From assembly GCF_025506355.1 (NCBI RefSeq), contig NZ_JANZYP010000013.1:62001-126000 (forward strand): a stretch of DNA of 64,000 nucleotides. The letters are read 5' to 3'. The translations under genes and the position numbers were made by a program. The stretch is from Sphaerisporangium corydalis. GTDB lineage: Bacteria > Actinomycetota > Actinomycetes > Streptosporangiales > Streptosporangiaceae. Shown here piece by piece: positions 36,241-44,160 of the stretch; position 1 is the stretch's first letter; each line of letters opens with the position of its first letter. The notes beneath the pieces were generated by a model. The model saw only the letters and a list, made by a program, of their open reading frames with translations. It did not search any database and had not been told where the DNA came from.

Positions 36241-36333
36241 TCAGTACTCCGCGATCCGGCGCCGCCCGGGTCTCCTGTTCGGCCGGCTCCCGGTGGTGTC
36301 CTCGGGCGGTGGCCGGTGTGACAACTCGCTCAT
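36241..36333 (-). pseudogene. Truncated remnant of a Trypco1-type gene
   Basis: A 30-codon frame beginning MSELSHRPPPEDTTG and ending at the start codon of the trypsin-NACHT gene. It is preceded by the same leader as the intact gene at 43195-43515: a CCCCCGGAG ribosome site and, 44 bp before the ATG, the 17-nt element GGGTTACGATCCGCTCC. MSEL, Pro8, Glu11 and later S.N..PG.RR positions align with the intact protein after a four-residue gap. I read it as the 5' end of a duplicate whose body was deleted. It may still be translated and couple to the NACHT gene. Confidence 0.6.
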
Positions 36334-36376
36334 ATCGGCTCCGGGGGAGAGGCTCGGGATGCCTGCGAACAGGTTC

Positions 36377-36393
36377 GGAGCGGATCGTAACCC
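36377..36393 (-). promoter_or_regulatory. Shared 17-nt promoter element, copy 1
   Basis: On the minus strand this reads GGGTTACGATCCGCTCC, identical to 43559-43575 and at exactly the same distance (44 bp) from an ATG-GC-GAG (MSEL) start. TACGAT fits a -10 hexamer. No common -35 element is evident. The rest of the gap 36394-36513 shows nothing I can assign. Confidence 0.65.
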
Positions 36394-36513
36394 GGTGAGC
36401 AAGCGTGTCGCGGACCGTTCACCGTTCGGAGATCGGGCCTGCGGCCGAAAGGAGGTCGTGGTCACGACCGGAAAGGGTTCCGGTCGGCTACCGAAGGTCG
36501 TCAGCGAAAGGGG

Positions 36514-39500
36514 TCAGCCGCCGAATGGGGGAAGGATTTGGCGGGCGGCCAGCAGGTCGGCGGTGAAGGTGGCGGGGTCGGCGGAGGCCAGGCGTTCGAA
36601 GACGCGGACGCGGTTGCGCATGCAACGGAGGCCCTCGGACTGCTTGCCGTCCTCCCAGTACGCGTAGGCGAGGAAGTAGAAGGCGCCGGTGAGCGGGACC
36701 CAGTGGGCGTTGGGCGCGTGGCCGGACAGGTCGGGGTACTCGGGGACGGCGGGCAGGCCCGCGAGTTCCTGGTAGATGGTGACGGCGCGCTCGCCGGCGC
36801 GCTGGGCGCCGGGCAGGTCGGGTGTGCGGAACATCGTCTCCTCGACCAGGGCCTGGGCCAGCATGGCCTTGAACCCTCCCGGGTCGGCGACGGCCAGGTC
36901 CTCGAAGATCTTCACTCTGTCTCGCATGCTCTTCAGTCCGTCCTCGTGGCGGTTCAGGTTCCACAGTTCCCAGCCGAGCCCGTACAGGGCGTTGGCGCGA
37001 TCGAGCATGAGCCGCGGGCACAGCGCGTCGTTGGTCGTGCGCACGGGGTTCAGGCGGTCGCGGAAGTCCAGTACGAGCGGGATGGCACACCCCGAGGGGC
37101 GTATCTCGAAATATCCGTCATGGCCGTTGGGTGACCTCAGGTACGGCCCGTCGACCAGATGCAGGTCGCGGAAGTCCTCCACCACGGCCTGCCCGTCCAG
37201 GTGATGCACGATCGGCAGGTACGCCACCCCGATCGGCCACAGCCGGAAGGTGAACTCGTGGTCGTCGGCCGACCTGAACGCGTAGGTGTCCCCGATGCGG
37301 AGCTCGGCGGGCAGTGCGGGGTTGCGCTGCCTGGTGCGGGTCTCGAACTCCTGGAAGCTCATCACCGTGGCCTCCATGGCGTGGAACAGCCCGACGTTCG
37401 CCGGAGCGGGGTCGAACGAGCCCGCGTCCGCGACCGGCGTCCGGTACGCGGCGACGTAGAAGCCGAGACGTCCATGACCAGGCAGGTCGAGATCGAGGTT
37501 GAGGAAGATCCACGGTCCGTCGGCGGACGTGCCGGTGAGGGCGCACCACTTGTCCAGTCCGCGCAGATTGGCCCCGCAGGCGAAGCCGCGGTGCACGCCG
37601 TAGTTGGTGGACCGCCGGTTGTCCGGGTAGGCGTCGAACCGGATCACGTCGCCGAACTTCACGTCGGCGCGGGTGGGCAGCAGCGTGGTCGCCTGCACGG
37701 CGCCGACGTCCTTGAACCCCATCAGCTCGTCGTGGCCGTACCCGCTGTTGACGAACATGCCCCCGGCGGTCAGCAGGAACGACGGCGAGCTGTAGTAGAT
37801 CTCGATGCCGCCGGCCGCCGGCTCCGGCGAGGAGAGCAGGGGAGTGCCGTCGAACCCCCGGACCGCCGGACGTTCCCCGTGGTAGAGCCAGTGCTGTGTG
37901 GCCTCGGTCTTCGACAGGGCGTGCTCGTACGCCGCGATCGGCGGGCGGTAGGGCGCGAGGCCGGCGATCAGCGCCTCGATGACCCAGGAGAACTGGATCC
38001 ACTCGCCTCCCGTTCCGTCCGGATTGACCGGTCCGGTGTAGGCGAGGAAGAAGCCGCGCTGCGGGTCGGCCGCGAAGACCAGGTCGTCGTGCTGCCCGTC
38101 GGCGGCGTTCACGTCCGAGACGAGCCTGCGGAACGGCCCGAGCCGCCGCAGCCGGTTGCTCGACACGGCGAACTTCGTCGTCGTGTAGTCGAGCACGATC
38201 TGCGCGGCCGTCCGCACCCGGGCGTCCGAGGCGAACTCGTGCAGGTTGATCAGGGCGTTCAGCGAGTACCGCTGGTACGGCCGGGCGTTGAACTCGTGGA
38301 AGTCGTGCCGCGCGATGGTGTGCAGGTAGCCGAGCAGCCAGTCGGCCAGCCCGTTCGCCCGGTTGTCGTACCGGGCGTCCTGGGTCTGGGCGAACAGGAT
38401 CTGGTTGCTGAGGTACCGGCTCGTCTCGATCAGCAGGATGTGGTTCTCCGACTCCGGCGGGTCGATGCAGTCCCCGAGGAACAGCAGCGGCGGCGGCAAC
38501 GGCTGGAAGTCGCAGCACACCTCCTTGGTCTCGATGCCGACGTCGTGCCCGCCGGTGACCGTGAGCAGGTCCCGGACGATGTGGTCGCGGACCTCGGGCA
38601 CGAGCAGGTGGCCGTACCGGAGGACGATGGCGACCAGGCCTTTCAGGAAGGTGTCGTACTCGCCCTTCGTCTTGCACACCCACACGAGGATGAACTCGCC
38701 GGCGTCGGTGCCGACCACGCCCGGCGACAGGTCTTTCAGCACCTCGTTGACCAGGAGGTGGCTGGGCAGCTCCCCGGGGACCTTGTGCTCGGGGTCCAGG
38801 CTGAGGGCGTGGAGGCGGGCGACCAGCGCCATGGCGACGTCCTCGCCCACCGTGGGGTCGCCGGGGATCGGCGTGCGCGTCCGGGTCGCGTAGTCCACCA
38901 GGGCCAGGACCCGGGCGTCGTGCGTCGCGAACGCCCGGCCCGGGGTGCCGCCCCGCTGCGGTGCGTCGAGGTGGAGGTCCGCGAGGTCGACCCGTATCTG
39001 CAGTCCGAAGATCCGCCCGACGAAGTCGGTCACGCGGATCAGGTACGTGCCCGGTAGCTTCGGCCGGTAGCGGACCGCGCCCGAGCTGGCGCTCTGGCGC
39101 GCCCACTCCAGGGTCGCGAACGCCGACAGGGGCATCCGCTGGGTGAACACCGGTTCGGCGCTGCCGCTCTCCGGGAGGATCACCTCCACGATGGACTCAG
39201 CGGAGATCGCGCCCTCGATGTACCCCCAGTTGATCACCACGTCGCGTCCCTGCCGGTACGCGAGCACCGCCATGTGCGGCCCGAGCCGCGGGTACGCGGC
39301 CACCGCTCCGTGCTCGAACTGCTGGACGTGGTAGTCGCCCCCGCCGACCGTCTCCTCGGCGAGCGGGCGGCCGAGGGCCCCGGCCACGCCGCCCAGCTCG
39401 TGCCAGCGCTCCGCGATCACCCCTCGTACCGGGAAACCGCCGTCGGGGCCGGTCGGTTCGACGCGGACGTGCACCGGGACGGTCCATCCCTGCTTGCTCT

Positions 39501-39894
39501 CGTCCGGGTCGTCGCATCCGCGCACCGTGAAGGCGTACTCGCCGTAGCCGTTCAGCTTGATCCGGCGCCTGCCGCGGTCCGGGTGCCCGTGGATCGCGAA
39601 GTTCCACTGGCCCTGACTGGCGCCGTCCACGGCGACGTCGATGCGGAAGTAGTCGTAGGTGAACCGTTCGAGGATCGCCCACTCGAACACGGCCTCATTC
39701 CACAGCCGGTACGCGGTGACGATCGCCTTCTGGTCCTCTGACCAGCAGATCTCACCCCGCTCGAACGTCTGGCGCCGCCCTCGCCCCTCCGCGTCGGTCT
39801 CGGGCCCGATTGCGCGCCCGAGGGCGCCTCTCTCCGCGCCCATGGCCCGCCAGCGGTCGCCGATCCTCCCGCCCACCGCGAACTCGTCGGCCAT
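36514..39894 (-). CDS. Giant protein with two LGFP repeats and TPR-like C-terminus
   Basis: A 1126-residue protein of unknown function. Two LGFP-type repeats are visible at the N-terminus (GGRIGDRWRAMGAERGALGRAIG and, near residue 158, VIAERWHELGGVAGALGRPL), a module usually found in cell-wall-associated proteins. Between and after them are beta-rich segments, then a long helical region (about 330-650) and a beta-rich region containing IEIYYSSPSFLLTAGGMFVNSGYG. The end carries two TPR-like units (NALYGLGWELWNLNRHEDGLKSM; FYFLAYAYWEDGKQSEGLRCM). There is no signal peptide or membrane helix. ATG 39894 is preceded by GGAGGG. It lies upstream of the NACHT locus on the same strand, but a promoter element intervenes. 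Confidence 0.7.
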   Translation of the reverse strand: MADEFAVGGRIGDRWRAMGAERGALGRAIGPETDAEGRGRRQTFERGEICWSEDQKAIVTAYRLWNEAVFEWAILERFTYDYFRIDVAVDGASQGQWNFAIHGHPDRGRRRIKLNGYGEYAFTVRGCDDPDESKQGWTVPVHVRVEPTGPDGGFPVRGVIAERWHELGGVAGALGRPLAEETVGGGDYHVQQFEHGAVAAYPRLGPHMAVLAYRQGRDVVINWGYIEGAISAESIVEVILPESGSAEPVFTQRMPLSAFATLEWARQSASSGAVRYRPKLPGTYLIRVTDFVGRIFGLQIRVDLADLHLDAPQRGGTPGRAFATHDARVLALVDYATRTRTPIPGDPTVGEDVAMALVARLHALSLDPEHKVPGELPSHLLVNEVLKDLSPGVVGTDAGEFILVWVCKTKGEYDTFLKGLVAIVLRYGHLLVPEVRDHIVRDLLTVTGGHDVGIETKEVCCDFQPLPPPLLFLGDCIDPPESENHILLIETSRYLSNQILFAQTQDARYDNRANGLADWLLGYLHTIARHDFHEFNARPYQRYSLNALINLHEFASDARVRTAAQIVLDYTTTKFAVSSNRLRRLGPFRRLVSDVNAADGQHDDLVFAADPQRGFFLAYTGPVNPDGTGGEWIQFSWVIEALIAGLAPYRPPIAAYEHALSKTEATQHWLYHGERPAVRGFDGTPLLSSPEPAAGGIEIYYSSPSFLLTAGGMFVNSGYGHDELMGFKDVGAVQATTLLPTRADVKFGDVIRFDAYPDNRRSTNYGVHRGFACGANLRGLDKWCALTGTSADGPWIFLNLDLDLPGHGRLGFYVAAYRTPVADAGSFDPAPANVGLFHAMEATVMSFQEFETRTRQRNPALPAELRIGDTYAFRSADDHEFTFRLWPIGVAYLPIVHHLDGQAVVEDFRDLHLVDGPYLRSPNGHDGYFEIRPSGCAIPLVLDFRDRLNPVRTTNDALCPRLMLDRANALYGLGWELWNLNRHEDGLKSMRDRVKIFEDLAVADPGGFKAMLAQALVEETMFRTPDLPGAQRAGERAVTIYQELAGLPAVPEYPDLSGHAPNAHWVPLTGAFYFLAYAYWEDGKQSEGLRCMRNRVRVFERLASADPATFTADLLAARQILPPFGG

Positions 39895-40116
39895 GACGGC
39901 ACTCCCTCCACGCCCCGGATATCGCCGGGACTTCGCGAGCGCGTCGTCACCGCGTCCGGCCCGGCCTTTCGAAGCTAGGGGCGCCGTCCCGCTCGCCGCA
40001 TGAGTAACCCCCTACTCACTGTTGAGCGGAGAGGTCACGATATATCTTGTCTTCGAACTGAAAGACGCGTAATGTCGCGACTGCTTTGGCGGGTGGACGG
40101 ACAAGGAGAGCTGGTC

Positions 40117-41250
40117 ATGCCGCGTGTGATCATCGTTGGAGGCGGCCTCGCGGGGCCGTGCCTGGCCCACGGGTTACGGGGCGCCGGTTTCGAGGTGGCG
40201 CTGCACGAACGGGACGAAGGGCTCAGCCGGGGCCAGGGGTACCGCATCCACATCGACCCCGTGGGCACGCGTGCCCTCTACGAGTGCCTTCCGCCGCATC
40301 TGTACTCGATGGCGATCGACACCTCGTGCGTCGCGGGCACCAGCGTGACCATGCTGAGCGGGTCGCTCGACGTCGTGAACCGCTTCGTCGTGAACCCGGA
40401 CCCCGGCGCACCGGTCACCCCGGACAGTGACATCTCGGTCGACCGGCTCACCCTGCGGCAGATCCTGCTCGCCGAGCTGGGTGACGCGGTGCGGTTCGGG
40501 TCGGAGTTCACCCGCTTCGACCTGCTTCCTGATGGCCGGGTCCGGGCCCACTTCGCCGGCGGCGCGAGCGAGGACGCCGACATCCTCGTCGCCGCGGACG
40601 GCCCGTCGTCCCGCGTCCGCCGACAACTACTCCCTGACGCCAGTGTGGTGAGAACGGGGACCTGGGCCGTGTTCGGCAAGACCCCTCTCACCCCGGATGC
40701 CGAGGCGATCACTCCGCCCGCGGCCCTGGACGGCTTCTCCGCGGTGATCGCCCCCGACGGCCGGTTCATGCCGCTGGCCGGGCACCGGTTCCGCAAGGAC
40801 CCGAACAGCCTGGCGTCCGGGCTCGACTTCCCCGACACCCGCGACTACCTGATGTGGGTGCTGGCGATCCAGGAAGACCTTTCCGGCCTCGGCCCCGCCG
40901 CGCTGCTGGACGCCGTGGAGGACCGCATCTCCGACTGGCACCCCGACCTGCGCCGCCTCGTACGGCTCAGCGATCCGGAGACGGTGCGCGTGACGCCGTT
41001 GCGCACCGCCGAGCCCGTCGATCCGTGGCCGAGCGGACCGGTGACGTTCGTCGGCGACGCCATCCATTGCATGATCCCGGCGGGCAGCGGCGCCGGGGTG
41101 GCCCTGCGTGACGCCGGCCTGCTCTCCACCGAACTCGGAGCCGCCCTCCGCGACGGATCCCCCCTGGTGGAGGCCATCGCCCGCTACGAACGACAAATGC
41201 TCATATACGGCTTCGAAGCCGTGGCGGCCTCCCTGCGTCCGCGCTTCTGA
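40117..41250 (+). CDS. FAD-dependent monooxygenase, paralogue 1
   Basis: A 377-residue class A flavin monooxygenase-like enzyme. It has the N-terminal dinucleotide motif VGGGLAGPCLAHGL, the DG motif (AADGPSSRVRR) and the GD motif (VGDAIHCMIPAGSGAGVALRDAG) that contact FAD. The substrate is not predictable. ATG 40117 is preceded by AAGGAGAG. It is closely similar over its whole length to the gene at 42053, with a PPOX-fold gene between them. In the 222-bp gap upstream the palindrome GATATATC (40039-40046) may be an operator. Confidence 0.9.
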   Translation: MPRVIIVGGGLAGPCLAHGLRGAGFEVALHERDEGLSRGQGYRIHIDPVGTRALYECLPPHLYSMAIDTSCVAGTSVTMLSGSLDVVNRFVVNPDPGAPVTPDSDISVDRLTLRQILLAELGDAVRFGSEFTRFDLLPDGRVRAHFAGGASEDADILVAADGPSSRVRRQLLPDASVVRTGTWAVFGKTPLTPDAEAITPPAALDGFSAVIAPDGRFMPLAGHRFRKDPNSLASGLDFPDTRDYLMWVLAIQEDLSGLGPAALLDAVEDRISDWHPDLRRLVRLSDPETVRVTPLRTAEPVDPWPSGPVTFVGDAIHCMIPAGSGAGVALRDAGLLSTELGAALRDGSPLVEAIARYERQMLIYGFEAVAASLRPRF

Positions 41251-41352
41251 TCGGATGGGCACCAGGTTTCTCTGGGTGGATATTTGACGCATGGTTCGCG
41301 AACCAGACCGGTGCCTCGCGCCTTTGTCGGTCGTTGTTGGGAGACTGTCGGC

Positions 41353-41802
41353 ATGGCGACATGGGAGCAGTTCGAAAGCGAGGCCGGTGAGTTCGCGTCC
41401 GCGGTGAAGGTCCGGTTCGAGGCGGCCACCACTCATATCCTGGCGACGTTGCGCACGGACGGGGCGCCTCGCGTGAGCGGGACCGAGGTCGACTTCACGG
41501 GGCCGTATCTGTCTTTCGGCTCGATGTTGCACGCGGTGAAGGCGCTCGACCTGCGGCGGGACGGCAGGTGCGCGATCCACGCCCGCCCGCGCAACGACGG
41601 TGACGCCAAGGTCGCCGGGGTCGCGAACGAGGTGACCGGCGTGGAGAAGAAGGCCTACACGACCGGCTCGGAGCCGCCCGGCGGCTTCCACGCGTTCCGT
41701 CTCGATCTCCACGAGGCCGTGATCACCACCGTCGAGGGCAACGAGATCGTCATCCAGCTCTGGCGCCCGGGCTTAGGGGTGAAGACCTTTCGCCGCAAAT
41801 GA
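41353..41802 (+). CDS. Pyridoxamine 5'-phosphate oxidase-fold protein
   Basis: A 149-residue split-barrel protein of the PPOX/F420-flavin reductase superfamily. The segment AATTHILATLRTDGAPRVSGTEVDFTGPYLSFGSM is typical. It probably binds FMN, heme or F420; which one cannot be decided. ATG 41353 with GGGAG upstream is chosen over a longer frame from 41284. It is flanked by two paralogous FAD monooxygenases on the same strand. The 250 bp after it show no further gene. Confidence 0.75.
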   Translation: MATWEQFESEAGEFASAVKVRFEAATTHILATLRTDGAPRVSGTEVDFTGPYLSFGSMLHAVKALDLRRDGRCAIHARPRNDGDAKVAGVANEVTGVEKKAYTTGSEPPGGFHAFRLDLHEAVITTVEGNEIVIQLWRPGLGVKTFRRK

Positions 41803-42052
41803 CCTCTGCTCCGAGCCGCTCAGGCCGGTTGCCATCTGTCCGCCGGGGCCGATCCTGACGGTGACCCGTAGCCGTCACGAAGTCGGATCCCGTGCCTGGA
41901 TCGCGATTCATCTTGTTCGCCGTTGAGTAGGTACGCACGGTCTCGGCTGATTCAGGGATCTCAGCTGAGCCATAGAACCAGCAATCCACAGATTCATAGA
42001 TCCAGTGGCCATACGGTGCTGGTGTTCAAGGTAGGTAGAGGGGGCGTTCGTC

Positions 42053-43183
42053 ATGCCGCGGGCGATCATTGTCGGGGGAGGCCTCGCCGGGCCGTGTCTC
42101 GCGCACGGGTTACGGCGTGCCGGTTTCGAGGTGGCGCTGCACGAACGGGACGACGGGCTCGCCCGCGCGCAGGGGTACCGCATCCGCATCGGCCCAGAGG
42201 GCACGCGTGCGTTGTACGAGTGCCTGCCGCCCCATCTCTACTCGCTGGCGGTCGACACGGCAGGGGTCCCGGGCTCTGGCGTCACCGTCCTCACCGGTTC
42301 GCTCGGCGTCATCAAGCGGGTCGTCGTGAACGATCCCGCCGCCCCGACGACTCCCGACAGCGGTATCTCCGTCGACCGGCTCACCCTGCGGCAGATCCTG
42401 CTGGCCGAGCTGGGTGACGCGGTGCGTTTCGGGTCGGAGTTCACCCGCTTCGACGTGCTCTCTGGCGGTCGGGTACGGGCCCACTTCGACGGCGGCGCGA
42501 GCGAGGAGGCCGACCTCCTCGTCGGCGGGGACGGGCCGTCGTCCCGTGTCCGCCGCCAGTTGCTGCCGGACGCCCGCGTGGTGACCACGGGGACCTGGGC
42601 GGTGTTCGGCAGGACCCCGCTGACACCGGAGGTCGCGGAGATCACCCCGGCCGCCGCCCTGGACGGCTTCTCCACCGTCATCTCACCCGACGGGCGGTTC
42701 ATGCCGCTGGCCGGGCACCGCTACCGCAAGGATCCGAACAGCCTGGCGTCCGGCCTGAGCTTCCCCGACACCCGCGACTACCTGATGTGGGTGTTCGGCG
42801 TCAACGACGACGTCTCCCGCCTTGACCCCGCCGCGTTGCTCGACACCGTCGAGGGCCGCATCGCCGACTGGCATCCCGATCTGCGTGGCATCGTGCGGCG
42901 CAGCGACCCGGACACGGTGCGCGCGGTCCCGATGCGCACCGCCGAACCCGTGGCGCCGTGGCCGAGCGGGCCCGTCACCCTCATCGGCGACGCCATCCAC
43001 TGCATGATCCCGGCGGGCATCGGAGCCGCCGTGGCGCTCCGCGACGCCGCCCTCCTGTCGGCCGAACTCGGCGCCGCTCTCCGCGCCGGCGCCCCCTTGG
43101 TGAACGCCGTGGCCCGCTACGAGCGCGAGATGCTCACGTACGGCTTCGAGGCGGTGGCCGCCTCCCAGCGCCCCCGCTTCTGA
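42053..43183 (+). CDS. FAD-dependent monooxygenase, paralogue 2
   Basis: A 376-residue flavin monooxygenase-like protein with VGGGLAGPCLAHGL, GGDGPSSRVRRQ and IGDAIHCMIPAGIGAAVALRDA. It aligns end to end with the 40117 product; differences are scattered single residues, indicating an intact, not decaying, duplicate. ATG 42053 gives the same start (MPRAIIVGGG versus MPRVIIVGGG). It converges with the small Trypco1-type gene 11 bp later. Confidence 0.9.
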   Translation: MPRAIIVGGGLAGPCLAHGLRRAGFEVALHERDDGLARAQGYRIRIGPEGTRALYECLPPHLYSLAVDTAGVPGSGVTVLTGSLGVIKRVVVNDPAAPTTPDSGISVDRLTLRQILLAELGDAVRFGSEFTRFDVLSGGRVRAHFDGGASEEADLLVGGDGPSSRVRRQLLPDARVVTTGTWAVFGRTPLTPEVAEITPAAALDGFSTVISPDGRFMPLAGHRYRKDPNSLASGLSFPDTRDYLMWVFGVNDDVSRLDPAALLDTVEGRIADWHPDLRGIVRRSDPDTVRAVPMRTAEPVAPWPSGPVTLIGDAIHCMIPAGIGAAVALRDAALLSAELGAALRAGAPLVNAVARYEREMLTYGFEAVAASQRPRF

Positions 43184-43194
43184 CACCCCAGCTT

Positions 43195-43515
43195 TCAGGA
43201 CTCCGTTGCCCGGCGCCACGTCAGTTTCACGTTCAGGTGGCCCTCGATGGAGGACTTGGCGATCACCGCGCCGGCCTCGGCGTTCAGGCGTACGCCCAGT
43301 TCGATCTCGACCTCGTCCGGATTCGCCCTGCGGAAGGTGTCCAGGGCGGCCTCGGCGGCGGCCCTGATCGGCTGGAGCGCCTCCTGAAGCGAGTCGACAG
43401 CCGCCTCGATCTTGTCCCCGCTGCGCGACGCCCGCCGGACCCCCGGCTCGTTCTCCGACACCTCCACCGTGACGTGCCCACCCTCGGACAACGGCATGCG
43501 CATCAGCTCGCTCAT
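43195..43515 (-). CDS. Trypsin-co-occurring (Trypco1, CU044_2847-type) small protein
   Basis: A 106-residue protein starting MSELMRMPLSEGGHVTVEVSEN and ending with FGV-like ELGVRLNAEAGAVIAKSSIEGHLNVKLTWRR. This matches small proteins usually encoded next to trypsin-like peptidase or NACHT genes in actinomycete conflict loci. Here no protease gene is adjacent. ATG 43515 has GGAG 6 nt upstream and the 17-nt promoter element 44 bp upstream, both shared with the remnant before the trypsin-NACHT gene. A role as partner or regulator of that protease is inferred. Confidence 0.7.
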   Translation of the reverse strand: MSELMRMPLSEGGHVTVEVSENEPGVRRASRSGDKIEAAVDSLQEALQPIRAAAEAALDTFRRANPDEVEIELGVRLNAEAGAVIAKSSIEGHLNVKLTWRRATES

Positions 43516-43558
43516 GATCAACTCCGGGGGAAGGAAGACAAGGGGAAAGAAGACATAA

Positions 43559-43575
43559 GGAGCGGATCGTAACCC
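43559..43575 (-). promoter_or_regulatory. Shared 17-nt promoter element, copy 2
   Basis: Identical to 36377-36393 (GGGTTACGATCCGCTCC on the minus strand), at the same 44-bp distance from the start codon. The intervening leader differs except for the ribosome site, so the match is not simply an unchanged recent duplication. Confidence 0.65.
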
Positions 43576-43688
43576 CTCCAGGGGTCCTCCGCTCTTCACT
43601 AAGCCCCCGCTCCACGCCTCGCGTCCTCCCCTTCGTACGGGACCAATCCGGAACACCGGGTGCCGATTCAGAGCATCTGAGTAAAAAG

Positions 43689-43737
43689 AGAGCACTGCTC
43701 TTGACGACACCTGCTCTCCTGAGAGAGCATTGCTCTC
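43689..43737. promoter_or_regulatory. Twin palindromic operators before the YrdB/epimerase operon
   Basis: Two perfect palindromes occur: AGAGCACTGCTCT (43689-43701) and GAGAGCATTGCTCTC (43723-43737). A TTGACG -35-like hexamer (43701-43706) abuts the first, so bound repressor would cover the promoter. The half-site AGAGCA matches boxes upstream of the TetR gene at 26 kb. Confidence 0.7.
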
Positions 43738-43777
43738 GAAGCGGAGCAAGGGATTCCCCCGAATACTGGAGCTTGAG

Positions 43778-44122
43778 ATGCTGACCATCCTCAAAGGTGC
43801 CAACGCCGGACTGATGTTCTTCCTCGAACTCGGCGTCTACCTGGCCGTGGGGTACTGGGGTTTCACGCTCAGCCCCAATTGGGCGATTAAGATCCTTTTG
43901 GGGGTTGGCGGCCCGGTCCTGTTCGCCGTCATCTGGGGCGTCTTCGGGTCGCCCAAGGCGAGCATCCCGCTGCACGGCATGGCCCGTGCGGCGCTGGAGA
44001 TCCTCTGGTTCGGCGGCGGCATCGCGGCCGCGGCGTCGGCGGGCCTCGTCACCGCGTCGGTGGTGTTCGCCGGGCTTTTCATCGTGAACGCGATCCTCAG
44101 GATCGTCTGGAACCAGATCTGA
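43778..44122 (+). CDS. YrdB-like (DUF2568) membrane protein
   Basis: A 114-residue protein with four predicted membrane helices and the family segments LELGVYLAVGYWGF and VLFAVIWGVFGSPKASIPLHG. The function of YrdB is unknown. ATG 43778 is preceded by GGAG. It is followed 38 bp later by the epimerase-like gene and preceded by the twin operators, suggesting a two-gene TetR-controlled operon. Confidence 0.8.
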   Translation: MLTILKGANAGLMFFLELGVYLAVGYWGFTLSPNWAIKILLGVGGPVLFAVIWGVFGSPKASIPLHGMARAALEILWFGGGIAAAASAGLVTASVVFAGLFIVNAILRIVWNQI

Positions 44123-44160
44123 CAGCGAACGGCCTCATTCCACAGAAGGAGATCGACATC

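Noticed and set aside
36230-36667. Plus-strand frame between the NACHT and LGFP genes
   Set aside because: No ribosome site or similarity; the minus-strand shared leader and small remnant explain the region better.
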